This document shows positions 1 through 6,641 of a stretch of 8,159 nucleotides of DNA, piece by piece. This DNA is from an uncultured Candidatus Pelagibacter sp. (lineage in GTDB: Bacteria > Pseudomonadota > Alphaproteobacteria > Pelagibacterales > Pelagibacteraceae). The notes beneath the pieces were generated by a model. The model was not told where the DNA came from, did not search any database, and worked only from the letters and a program-made list of their open reading frames with translations. The position numbers and the translations under genes are program-made. Every line of letters begins with the position of its first letter. Within the stretch, counting starts at the first letter, position 1. The stretch covers positions 1 through 8,159 of the forward strand of contig CAJWKX010000032.1 in assembly GCA_913043015.1 (NCBI GenBank). The letters run 5' to 3'.

Positions 1-553
1 AGTAATCTTGCCTAAAAGTATTTAATAATAGTCTAAATGGTATCAACATAACTAGCGCAATAAAAAGTTTAACAGCTAAGTCGCCAAAAGATAAAGAAAC
101 CCAAGGAACACTGGTTCCATAGAATGATATTGAAAAAAATAAGAAAGTATCTATCGTTGAGCCGACTAATGATGAGGCTAAAGGAGCTAGGTACCATCTT
201 AAATTATTTCTAAATTTGTCAAAAACATTAATATCAATTAATTGTGAAACCAAAAAAGCAGTGCCAGAACCAATTGCAATTCTTATTGAAATTATATCCT
301 TAAAGCTAGTTGAAACAAATAATGTAAAAGCTACTCCAATGATAAATCCAAAATATACAATTTTTCCTGCTTTAATTTTTCCATAAGATCTATTAGCCAG
401 ATCAGTAATCAAAAAAGCAAGTGGATAACTGAAAGCTCCGTATGTTAAAATTTCAGAAAGTCCAAAATAATTTACTGGAAATTTAACTAAAAAATTTGAA
501 ACTAGCACTACAACTCCCATCAAAATTGATAGAAGTAAATAAAGTTTATTCAT
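1..553 (-). CDS. yhhQ: Queuosine precursor transporter, YhhQ/VUT family (C-terminus cut by window edge)
   Basis: Inner-membrane protein of the YhhQ (DUF165/VUT) family. The E. coli member imports the queuosine precursors preQ0 and preQ1 used to modify tRNA wobble guanine. The frame is open from the ATG at 553 to position 1, giving 184 codons with no stop; E. coli YhhQ is about 220 residues, so only a short tail should be missing. It is strongly hydrophobic with about six membrane segments. Family hallmarks I see are YPLAFLITDLANRSYG at residues 43-58, SQLIDINVFDK at 103-113, the WYLAP segment near 120-124 and SSLVGSTIDTFLFF at 127-140. The start shares one base with the rpmB stop (TAATG) and has no recognisable Shine-Dalgarno, which suggests translational coupling. 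Transport substrate is inferred from the family; membership itself is secure. Confidence 0.9.
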   Translation of the reverse strand, partial: MNKLYLLLSILMGVVVLVSNFLVKFPVNYFGLSEILTYGAFSYPLAFLITDLANRSYGKIKAGKIVYFGFIIGVAFTLFVSTSFKDIISIRIAIGSGTAFLVSQLIDINVFDKFRNNLRWYLAPLASSLVGSTIDTFLFFSISFYGTSVPWVSLSFGDLAVKLFIALVMLIPFRLLLNTFRQDY

Positions 554-834
554 TAAGCAGATTTAGAAAGTATAGATTTTTTCAACTTTCTTAGTCTGAT
601 TGATAAATTTCTTGCTTTGGCATCTTTAATAAATTGATCAAAACTACCTTTTTTATCAACAGATCTTACGCCAGCATTTGAAACTGTTAAACGAAGATTT
701 TTATTTAAAATTTCACTTTTGAATTTTGCTTTTTTTAAATTAGGCAAAAATCTTCTTTTTGTTTTATTGTTAGCATGACTAACTTTGTGCCCCTTAAGAG
801 GTATTTTACCAGTTAATTCACATTTTTTAGACAT
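553..834 (-). CDS. rpmB: 50S ribosomal protein L28
   Basis: Small basic protein of the large ribosomal subunit. The 93 residues align throughout with bacterial L28: TGK at 8-10, the signature [15 protein letters not shown] at 19-33, and the segment [17 protein letters not shown] at 47-63 matching the E. coli VSAKGMRVIDKKG region. It has only one cysteine (C5), so it is not the zinc-binding four-cysteine form. It is longer than E. coli L28 (78 residues) because of a lysine-rich C-terminal tail, as is usual in alphaproteobacteria. It is the first gene of a two-gene unit with the downstream queuosine-precursor transporter, and a sigma70-like promoter lies just upstream. There is no obvious Shine-Dalgarno before the ATG at 834. 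Confidence 0.97.
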   Translation of the reverse strand: MSKKCELTGKIPLKGHKVSHANNKTKRRFLPNLKKAKFKSEILNKNLRLTVSNAGVRSVDKKGSFDQFIKDAKARNLSIRLRKLKKSILSKSA

Positions 835-947
835 AATAATTTTATGACTATATAAGAGTTGATAATAAACCAGTCAAGTTCATATATTTATATTTATCTT
901 AATAAACCTCAATAAAATTCCAAAAATTCATATTTAATATAATTATT
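835..947. other. Intergenic gap between pyrD and rpmB
   Basis: This 113-bp gap separates two minus-strand units. Its right part follows the pyrD stop and is almost pure A/T; I found no convincing GC stem followed by a T tract, so a pyrD terminator cannot be supported. Its left part carries the rpmB promoter. I see no small ORF with a good start and no RNA gene. Confidence 0.7.
849..877 (-). promoter_or_regulatory. Sigma70-like promoter of rpmB
   Basis: Read on the minus strand, a -35 box TTGACT (872-877, five of six consensus bases) is followed after exactly 17 bases by TATATA (849-854, four of six). Initiation about seven bases past the -10 box would fall near 842, leaving a leader of only about 8 nt before the rpmB ATG at 834. 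The spacing and the location in a 113-bp gap support the call; the transcription start is inferred. Confidence 0.65.
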
Positions 948-1988
948 TTAGCTTTTGCTTCCTATGATTGAGTTTAAATTATTAATTCCTTCTTTTTTCA
1001 GAATTATATTTAATTCATTGATAATTTTATTCACAATATTTGGACCTTCATAAATCATACCGGTATATAATTGAATTAAATTTGCCCCACATAATAATTT
1101 TTCATAAATACTCTTACCAGAGTCAACTCCACCAACTCCTATTATTATTATTTTACCTTTTAAAATTTTATAAAATTTATTAATTAATAAATTTGATTTT
1201 TGTTCTAAAGGTTTGCCAGATAATCCACCTTTTTGATATTTATTTGAATTTATCAAATTACTTCTATTATTTTCTGTTGTATTTGAAATTATAATTGCAG
1301 AAATTTTGTAATTTAAAAAAATTTGAGCTATTTCATCAATTTGATTATCTCTAATATCTGGAGAAATTTTAATTACTATTGGAATATCAGTTTTGAGTAC
1401 TTTCTTTTCTTTATCAATCGCTGATATTAGATTTTCTAATTCTTGTTGGTTATGAAAACTTCTTAAATTTTCTGTATTTGGAGAAGAAATATTTATTGTC
1501 AAGTAATCAGCTAGGTTATAAAAAGTTCTTAGTCCAATCAAATAATCGCTAATTCTATTTACTGTATCTTTGTTGGGTCCTATATTAATTCCTAATAAAC
1601 TTTTAGGAGGGTTATTTCTAATTCTTGAACTTATTTTCTTTGCGCCAGAGTTATTAAATCCTAGTCTATTAATTAAAGCTTTATCTTCTTCTAGTCTAAA
1701 CATCCTGGGTTTTGGATTTCCATATTGTTTAAGCGGTGTTACAGTTCCAACTTCTACGAAACCATATCCTAATTTAAACAAAGAATTATAAACTTCAGCA
1801 TCTTTATCAAAACCTGCAGCCATTCCAATTGGGTTTGCAATGTTTTTCCCAAAAATATTTGTTTTTAAAAGCTCATTAATCTCTTGTCTAAATGATGGAA
1901 TATAGTTCAATTTTAAAGCTTTGATTGCTAAATTGTGTGCTAATTCTGGTTCTAATTTAAAAATTAAAGGTCTTAATTTTGAAAACAT
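948..1988 (-). CDS. pyrD: Dihydroorotate dehydrogenase (quinone), class 2
   Basis: Oxidises dihydroorotate to orotate in pyrimidine synthesis, passing electrons through FMN to membrane quinone. The 346-residue length and the N-terminal amphipathic helices (about residues 1-45, beginning MFSKLRPLIFKLEPE) mark the membrane-associated class 2 type rather than the soluble class 1. Motifs in order: MAAGFDKD at 56-63, EVGTVTP at 79-85, INRLGFNN at 106-113, NISSPNT at 166-172, where S169 is in the place of the class 2 catalytic serine, VIKISPD at 205-211, SNTT at 235-238, GGLSG at 254-258, and the phosphate-binding GVGGVDSG at 284-291 followed by YTG at 308-310. No key residue looks missing. The ATG shares one base with the lysK stop (TAATG) and has no visible Shine-Dalgarno, so it is probably translated by coupling with lysK. 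Confidence 0.97.
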   Translation of the reverse strand: MFSKLRPLIFKLEPELAHNLAIKALKLNYIPSFRQEINELLKTNIFGKNIANPIGMAAGFDKDAEVYNSLFKLGYGFVEVGTVTPLKQYGNPKPRMFRLEEDKALINRLGFNNSGAKKISSRIRNNPPKSLLGINIGPNKDTVNRISDYLIGLRTFYNLADYLTINISSPNTENLRSFHNQQELENLISAIDKEKKVLKTDIPIVIKISPDIRDNQIDEIAQIFLNYKISAIIISNTTENNRSNLINSNKYQKGGLSGKPLEQKSNLLINKFYKILKGKIIIIGVGGVDSGKSIYEKLLCGANLIQLYTGMIYEGPNIVNKIINELNIILKKEGINNLNSIIGSKS

Positions 1989-3547
1989 TAATTTATTTTA
2001 TTTTGAATAAGTTTTTTTGTCTCATTAACCCCAAAAAAGCTTATAAAAAAACCCATTCGAGGACCATTTTCATCTCCAAAAACCACTTCATAAACTAATT
2101 TAAACCAATCCCGCAAATTATCTTTGTAACCATTTTCTTTTCCAACTGTATATATTTTGGATTGAATTTCTTCTGGTTGCATTTGATCATTGCAATCGTC
2201 TAAAGCTTTAATCAGTGCTTGAAGAGCAATTTTTTCTCCTTGGTTTGGTTTTTTATATTTCTTGGTCTGTTTAATTACATCATTAAAATATTTTATTGCA
2301 TAACTTACTAGTTTATCAAAAATTGGATGTTGATCTTCATAAATATCCTTTTTATGTTTTTTTACAAACTTCCATAAAAGTTCTTTGTTATCCGCATTAC
2401 TAGTTTCAGCTAAATTCAACAACATTGAAAAGCTCATAATAATATCTTCTTTGGGCATTTTGCCACTATGAACGTGCCAAACTGGGTTCATTAATAGCTG
2501 TAATTCATTTTGGGTTTTGCCTTTTTCTATAAAATCTAAATATTCATCAACTGCTTTTGGTACTATTGCTTTATATAGTTTTTTTGCTCTTTTGGGATTT
2601 TGATACATAAACAAAGATAAACTTTCTGGAGATGCATATTCTAGCCACTCATCAATTGTAATTCCATTTCCCTTAGATTTTGATATTTTTTCTCCTTTTT
2701 CATCTAAAAATAGTTCATAAGCAAAACCTGAGGGGTTAGTTTTTCCCAATAATTTAATAATTTTTGTAGATAATATTGCACTCTCAATTAAATCCTTGCC
2801 ATACATTTCAAAATCTACATCAAGAGTATACCATCTCATTGCCCAGTCTACTTTCCATTGTAATTTACAATTTCCATCTAAAATACTTTTTTCAAGTTTT
2901 TTCCCATTGTTATCAAATATAATTATCGATTTTTCTTTAATAATTTCTATAATAGGAATTTCTAAAACCACTCCAGTCTCGGGACAAATTGGTAAAAATG
3001 GACTATAAGTTTTTTGTCTTTCTTTTCCTAATGTAGGTAAAATTATGTCCATTATTCCTTGATAATTTTGTAAAATTAATTTTAAAGTATCATTGAAATA
3101 TCCTGATTTATAAAGTTTTGTTGAACTATTAAAAGTATATTTGAAATTAAATTTATTTAAAAAATCTTTAAGCATTTCATTATTATGCTCACCAAAACTA
3201 CTAAATTTTCCAAATGGATCAGGAACATTTGTTAAAGGTTTATGTAAGTTTTGAGTTAATTTATCTTGATTAGCAATATTTTCAGGAATTTTTCTTAGAC
3301 CATCCATATCATCCGAAAACGTTATAATTTCTTTTGGTATGTCTGTTAATTGATCTAATGCATTAACAATCATTGATGTTCTTGCAACCTCGCCAAAAGT
3401 TCCAATATGTGGCAAACCGCTTGGGCCATATCCGGTTTGCAAAATAATTTTTCCTTTTTTATCGATAAATTTTTTTCTTTCTCGTAAAACTTTTTTAGCT
3501 TCTATAAAAGGCCATGAATTTGTTTTATCAATGTTTGCTCTGTCCAT
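1988..3547 (-). CDS. lysK: Lysyl-tRNA synthetase, class I
   Basis: Attaches lysine to tRNA-Lys in the cytoplasm. This is the class I enzyme with a Rossmann catalytic core, found in archaea, alphaproteobacteria and spirochaetes, and unrelated in fold to the class II LysS of most bacteria. Evidence: the HIGH-type motif GPSGLPHIGT at 41-50 with H47 and G49, the following FGEVART at 51-57, FSDDMDGLRK at 77-86, and the KMSKS-type motif KISKS at 287-291 followed by KGNG. The C-terminal half (about 330-519) is the helical anticodon-binding part, ending in GPRMGFF near 495-501. Length of 519 is normal for the family. The ATG at 3547 begins MDRANI directly ahead of the conserved FIEAKKVL region. It is the first gene of a pair with pyrD and is divergent from trkH. 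Confidence 0.96.
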   Translation of the reverse strand: MDRANIDKTNSWPFIEAKKVLRERKKFIDKKGKIILQTGYGPSGLPHIGTFGEVARTSMIVNALDQLTDIPKEIITFSDDMDGLRKIPENIANQDKLTQNLHKPLTNVPDPFGKFSSFGEHNNEMLKDFLNKFNFKYTFNSSTKLYKSGYFNDTLKLILQNYQGIMDIILPTLGKERQKTYSPFLPICPETGVVLEIPIIEIIKEKSIIIFDNNGKKLEKSILDGNCKLQWKVDWAMRWYTLDVDFEMYGKDLIESAILSTKIIKLLGKTNPSGFAYELFLDEKGEKISKSKGNGITIDEWLEYASPESLSLFMYQNPKRAKKLYKAIVPKAVDEYLDFIEKGKTQNELQLLMNPVWHVHSGKMPKEDIIMSFSMLLNLAETSNADNKELLWKFVKKHKKDIYEDQHPIFDKLVSYAIKYFNDVIKQTKKYKKPNQGEKIALQALIKALDDCNDQMQPEEIQSKIYTVGKENGYKDNLRDWFKLVYEVVFGDENGPRMGFFISFFGVNETKKLIQNKIN

Positions 3548-3642
3548 TTTAATTTATTTATACAAAAAACTTATATTTTTGGTGTTTTTTTTAATTCTTA
3601 TAGAGTTGAAATTTATTTACCATAAAATAATGTCCATTCAAA
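3548..3642. promoter_or_regulatory. Divergent promoter region between lysK and trkH
   Basis: This 95-bp A/T-rich gap must hold both start signals because the genes diverge. For lysK, three TATAA-type elements are visible on the minus strand: TATAAA at 3557-3562, TATAAG at 3570-3575 and TATAAG at 3597-3602. None has a convincing -35 box at 16-18 bases. For trkH, TAAAAT at 3623-3628 is five of six against the -10 consensus, also without a good -35, and would give a leader of about 8 nt. Neither gene has a clear Shine-Dalgarno. Which element is used cannot be decided from sequence. Confidence 0.4.
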
Positions 3643-5091
3643 ATGTCCAATTATAAAACAGTTTTTTTTACATTAGGTATATTACAAATAGTTCTAGGGC
3701 TGTTTATGATTTTCCCTATAATTATTCAATTCATATTTGATGAGTTAGATTCTTCTTTCATTAGCGCAGGAATAATATGCGTCATATTTGGTATGTTATT
3801 TTTTTTGTCAAATTTAGATCATAACAAGAAACTCCTTTTACCACATGCTTTTCTGTTGACTGCACTTTCATGGGTAAGTATTGCGATTTTTGGTTCTTTG
3901 CCGTTCATATTTTCAAGTTTAGAGCTTAGCTTAACTGATTCTTTTTTTGAAAGCATGTCTGGAATAACTACTACTGGATCAACTATCATAACAAATCTTA
4001 ATGAAGCTCCAAGAGCTATATTATTTTGGAGAGCAATTCTTCAATGGTTAGGTGGAATAGGTATAATTGTTATGGCAATTACTCTTATGCCCATAATGAA
4101 TGTTGGTGGTATGCAGTTATTAAAAATATCTGAGGTTCACACTGGTGAAAAAATTTTACCTAAATCTAAAGAAATTATTATTAGATTAATAATAATATAT
4201 TTATTCTTAACAATAACTTGCGCTTTCTTTTATAAAATTTTTGGCATGGGTTATTTTGATAGTTTAACCCACTCCATGACAACAATTGCAACAGGTGGAT
4301 TTTCTAATTATAATGAGTCCATTGGTTTTTTTGATAGCACATTGATTGAGTTTACTGCAAGTATATTTATAATATTAGGGAGTATTCCTTTCTTTACTTA
4401 CATAAGATTTATTCATGGTGACAAAAAAGCTTTCTTATCAGATGCACAAATTAGAACTTTCATTAAAATAACTATTTTCTCAATTTTATTATTATTTATA
4501 TATTTAATTTTAAAAAAAGGTAGCTTTGTTGAAATAAGCTTTAGATCTATTTTTTTTAATGTTGTCTCCATTCTTACTGGAACTGGATACGTTACAAAAG
4601 ATTTTGATCAATGGGGTAATTTTCCATTAATATTTTTTTTAATTTTAATGTTTATTGGAGGTTGCGCAGGTTCAACAACTTGTGGAATTAAAATTTTTAG
4701 AGTTCAGTTACTTTACCTATTTATAGTTAATCAACTAAAAAAAGTAATCTATCCAAGGGGGGTGTTTGTTATTAAATATGGTAAAAATAACATTGATGAT
4801 AAATTTATGGCTTCGATAATATCGTTTATATACTTGTATATAATAATTTTCTTTATTCTAACCTCGATTTTATCTTTAACTGGTTTAGACTTTATTACTT
4901 CTATATCAGGAGCAGCAACTTCAATTTCAAATGTCGGCCCAGGACTTGGAGAAATTATTGGTCCTAATGGCAACTTTTCTACATTATCTGATGCGTCTAA
5001 ATGGGCTTTAAGTGCAGGAATGATTTTAGGTAGACTTGAGATCTTTGCTATATTAGTGTTATTCATACCGTCTTTTTGGAGAAAATTTTGA
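3643..5091 (+). CDS. trkH: Trk-type potassium uptake protein, membrane subunit TrkH
   Basis: Potassium-translocating subunit of the inner membrane, normally gated by the cytoplasmic protein TrkA. The 482 residues match the TrkH length and contain the four pore-loop repeats: SGITTTGST at 106-114, ATGGFSNYN at 216-224, LTGTGYVTKDF at 311-321 and SNVGPGLGE at 429-437. Each carries the filter glycine, and the fourth has the usual VGPG form. Other matches are QWLGGIGI at 134-141 and GGCAGSTTCGIK at 339-350. About ten strongly hydrophobic segments plus the pore helices fit the fold. No trkA is visible in this window, so the partner must lie elsewhere. An upstream ATG at 3630 is out of frame and reads only eight codons, so 3643 is the start. 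The stop overlaps the ampG start by one base (TGATG). Confidence 0.95.
   Translation: MSNYKTVFFTLGILQIVLGLFMIFPIIIQFIFDELDSSFISAGIICVIFGMLFFLSNLDHNKKLLLPHAFLLTALSWVSIAIFGSLPFIFSSLELSLTDSFFESMSGITTTGSTIITNLNEAPRAILFWRAILQWLGGIGIIVMAITLMPIMNVGGMQLLKISEVHTGEKILPKSKEIIIRLIIIYLFLTITCAFFYKIFGMGYFDSLTHSMTTIATGGFSNYNESIGFFDSTLIEFTASIFIILGSIPFFTYIRFIHGDKKAFLSDAQIRTFIKITIFSILLLFIYLILKKGSFVEISFRSIFFNVVSILTGTGYVTKDFDQWGNFPLIFFLILMFIGGCAGSTTCGIKIFRVQLLYLFIVNQLKKVIYPRGVFVIKYGKNNIDDKFMASIISFIYLYIIIFFILTSILSLTGLDFITSISGAATSISNVGPGLGEIIGPNGNFSTLSDASKWALSAGMILGRLEIFAILVLFIPSFWRKF
5078..5081 (+). promoter_or_regulatory. Shine-Dalgarno (GGAG) that decides the ampG start
   Basis: GGAG lies inside the 3' end of trkH, nine bases before the ATG at 5091. 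It supports the ATG over the in-frame TTG at 5076, which would lie upstream of this site. It is the only good Shine-Dalgarno I see at a gene start in the window. Confidence 0.65.
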
Positions 5092-6641
5092 TGCTAGAAA
5101 TAAAAAAACAATCATTATCAGAAAGTTTTTCTGTCTACTTTGATAGGAGAATGATTAGAATTTTACTTTTGGGAGCTATTTCTGGATTCCCATGGGTGCT
5201 GATAGGAAGTAGTCTAAGTTTGTGGCTCAAAGAAGAGGGACTAAGTCGTTCTACAATTGGTTGGGCAGGTTTAATATTTGCTGTTTATGCTTTCAACTAT
5301 TTATGGGCACCTTTAATAGATAGAATTCAAATACCTTTTTTAACAAAAAAACTAGGTCACAGAAGAGGTTGGATCGTCTTAATGCAAATTGCAATTTTAC
5401 TGTGCTTAATTGTTTGGAGTTATATAAATCCAACTGAAAACCTGGCTTTACTAATCACTGTTGGTTTGATTATTGCAATTGCATCAGCAACTCAAGATAT
5501 TACGGTTGATGCTTTAAGAATTGAACAAATTGGAGAAGATGAAGGAAAATCAATGGCAGCTGGAGCTGCAATGGCGGTTGTTGGTTGGTGGACAGGTTAC
5601 AAATTAGGAGGAGTTATAGCTCTATTTGTAGCAGAATATTTTCAAAATATCGGTATAGCTAATTATTGGCAAAAAACTTTTTTAATTTTAGGTATTGTCA
5701 TAATTTTAATGAACATAGGGTTAATGTTTGTTCATGAGTTACAATCTACCAAAAGACAAATAATTCAAAAACAAACTGATAAATTTATATTAAATAAAAT
5801 TGGATCTTCTGGAAAGTATGGAGCAATACAAATAATAGGGGCTATGCTAATCATATACTTTGTCGCCTACTTTCCTCTGTCGTATTTAGGAATAAATTTA
5901 AATCTATTTTTTCCAGCAGAGCTAGTTGGATATTTGCTTATTATCGCAGTAATATTAGGATGTTTTTTATTAAATGTGGAAAGTAAAATTGGAACAGACT
6001 CATTCACTTGGTTTAGTGGCGCAATTAGTGGACCTTTTGTAAATTTCTTTAAACGTAATGGTTTAAATATCGCTTTTGGTATTCTTGGTTTTGTATTTCT
6101 TTTTAAAATTGGAGAAGCTTTTCTTGGACGTATGTCAATTGTTTTTTATAAAGAAATGGGATTTTCAAAAGGTGATATTGCAATTTATTCAAAAACACTG
6201 GGTTGGATAACAACGGTTGTTTTCACTTTGCTCGGAGGATTATTTGCAATTAGATCTGGTGTTATAAAAGCAATGTTTGTTGCAGGAATATTAATGGCCT
6301 CAACTAATCTGTTATTTACTGCTTTAGCTTGGAGTGGAAAATCAGAATTGTTATTCGCTGCTGCTGTTATACTTGATGACATAGCGGCTGCATTTGCAAC
6401 TGTAGCTTTTGTTACATTTATATCATTATTAGTTGATAGAACTTATACAGCTACCCAATACGCATTACTTGCTTCTATTGGAACCGCAGGAAGAACTATG
6501 CTTGCCTCTTCATCTGGAGCTCTAGTTGATTGGTTAAATGGAGATTGGGGAACATTCTTTATTTTAACAGCTGTCATGGTTATTCCTTCATTGATTTGTT
6601 TGTGGTTTATTAGAAACAAATTAAAACTACGTGCAAAATAA
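5091..6641 (+). CDS. ampG: AmpG-family muropeptide permease (MFS)
   Basis: Major-facilitator protein that imports anhydro-muropeptides released by cell-wall turnover from periplasm to cytoplasm. From the ATG at 5091 it is 516 residues. Matches to E. coli AmpG run in order: SGFPWVLIGSSLSLWL at 31-46, FNYLWAPLIDR at 68-78, HRRGW at 90-94, SATQDITVDALR at 132-143, then in the second half FFKRNGLNIAFG at 319-330, FKIGEAFLG at 338-346 and SKTLGW at 367-372. The centre is enlarged: residues about 215-317 form an insertion compared with the E. coli protein as I remember it, including two extra hydrophobic segments at about 244-266 and 274-294. The start shares one base with the trkH stop, and the end overlaps the next gene by 11 nt. 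Other solute imports are possible for AmpG-like proteins, but the following peptidase gene favours muropeptides. Confidence 0.88.
   Translation: MLEIKKQSLSESFSVYFDRRMIRILLLGAISGFPWVLIGSSLSLWLKEEGLSRSTIGWAGLIFAVYAFNYLWAPLIDRIQIPFLTKKLGHRRGWIVLMQIAILLCLIVWSYINPTENLALLITVGLIIAIASATQDITVDALRIEQIGEDEGKSMAAGAAMAVVGWWTGYKLGGVIALFVAEYFQNIGIANYWQKTFLILGIVIILMNIGLMFVHELQSTKRQIIQKQTDKFILNKIGSSGKYGAIQIIGAMLIIYFVAYFPLSYLGINLNLFFPAELVGYLLIIAVILGCFLLNVESKIGTDSFTWFSGAISGPFVNFFKRNGLNIAFGILGFVFLFKIGEAFLGRMSIVFYKEMGFSKGDIAIYSKTLGWITTVVFTLLGGLFAIRSGVIKAMFVAGILMASTNLLFTALAWSGKSELLFAAAVILDDIAAAFATVAFVTFISLLVDRTYTATQYALLASIGTAGRTMLASSSGALVDWLNGDWGTFFILTAVMVIPSLICLWFIRNKLKLRAK

Noticed and set aside
881..947. Rho-independent terminator after pyrD
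   Set aside because: Only weak A/T pairings are present and no stem followed by a T tract.
1570..1791. 73-codon plus-strand frame inside pyrD, and similar frames at 2796-3008, 6185-6382, 6443-6661, 6786-6980 and 7453-7668
   Set aside because: All are antisense to well-supported conserved genes, with no start signals or recognisable domains.
4749..5066. 105-codon reading frame on the minus strand inside trkH
   Set aside because: It lies wholly within the conserved C-terminal part of trkH, matches no family I recognise, and its composition is what the antisense of a membrane gene gives.
5076..5090. TTG at 5076 as the ampG start
   Set aside because: The ATG at 5091 has GGAG nine bases upstream and the one-base stop/start overlap seen at two other junctions; the TTG lies upstream of that site and would add only five residues.
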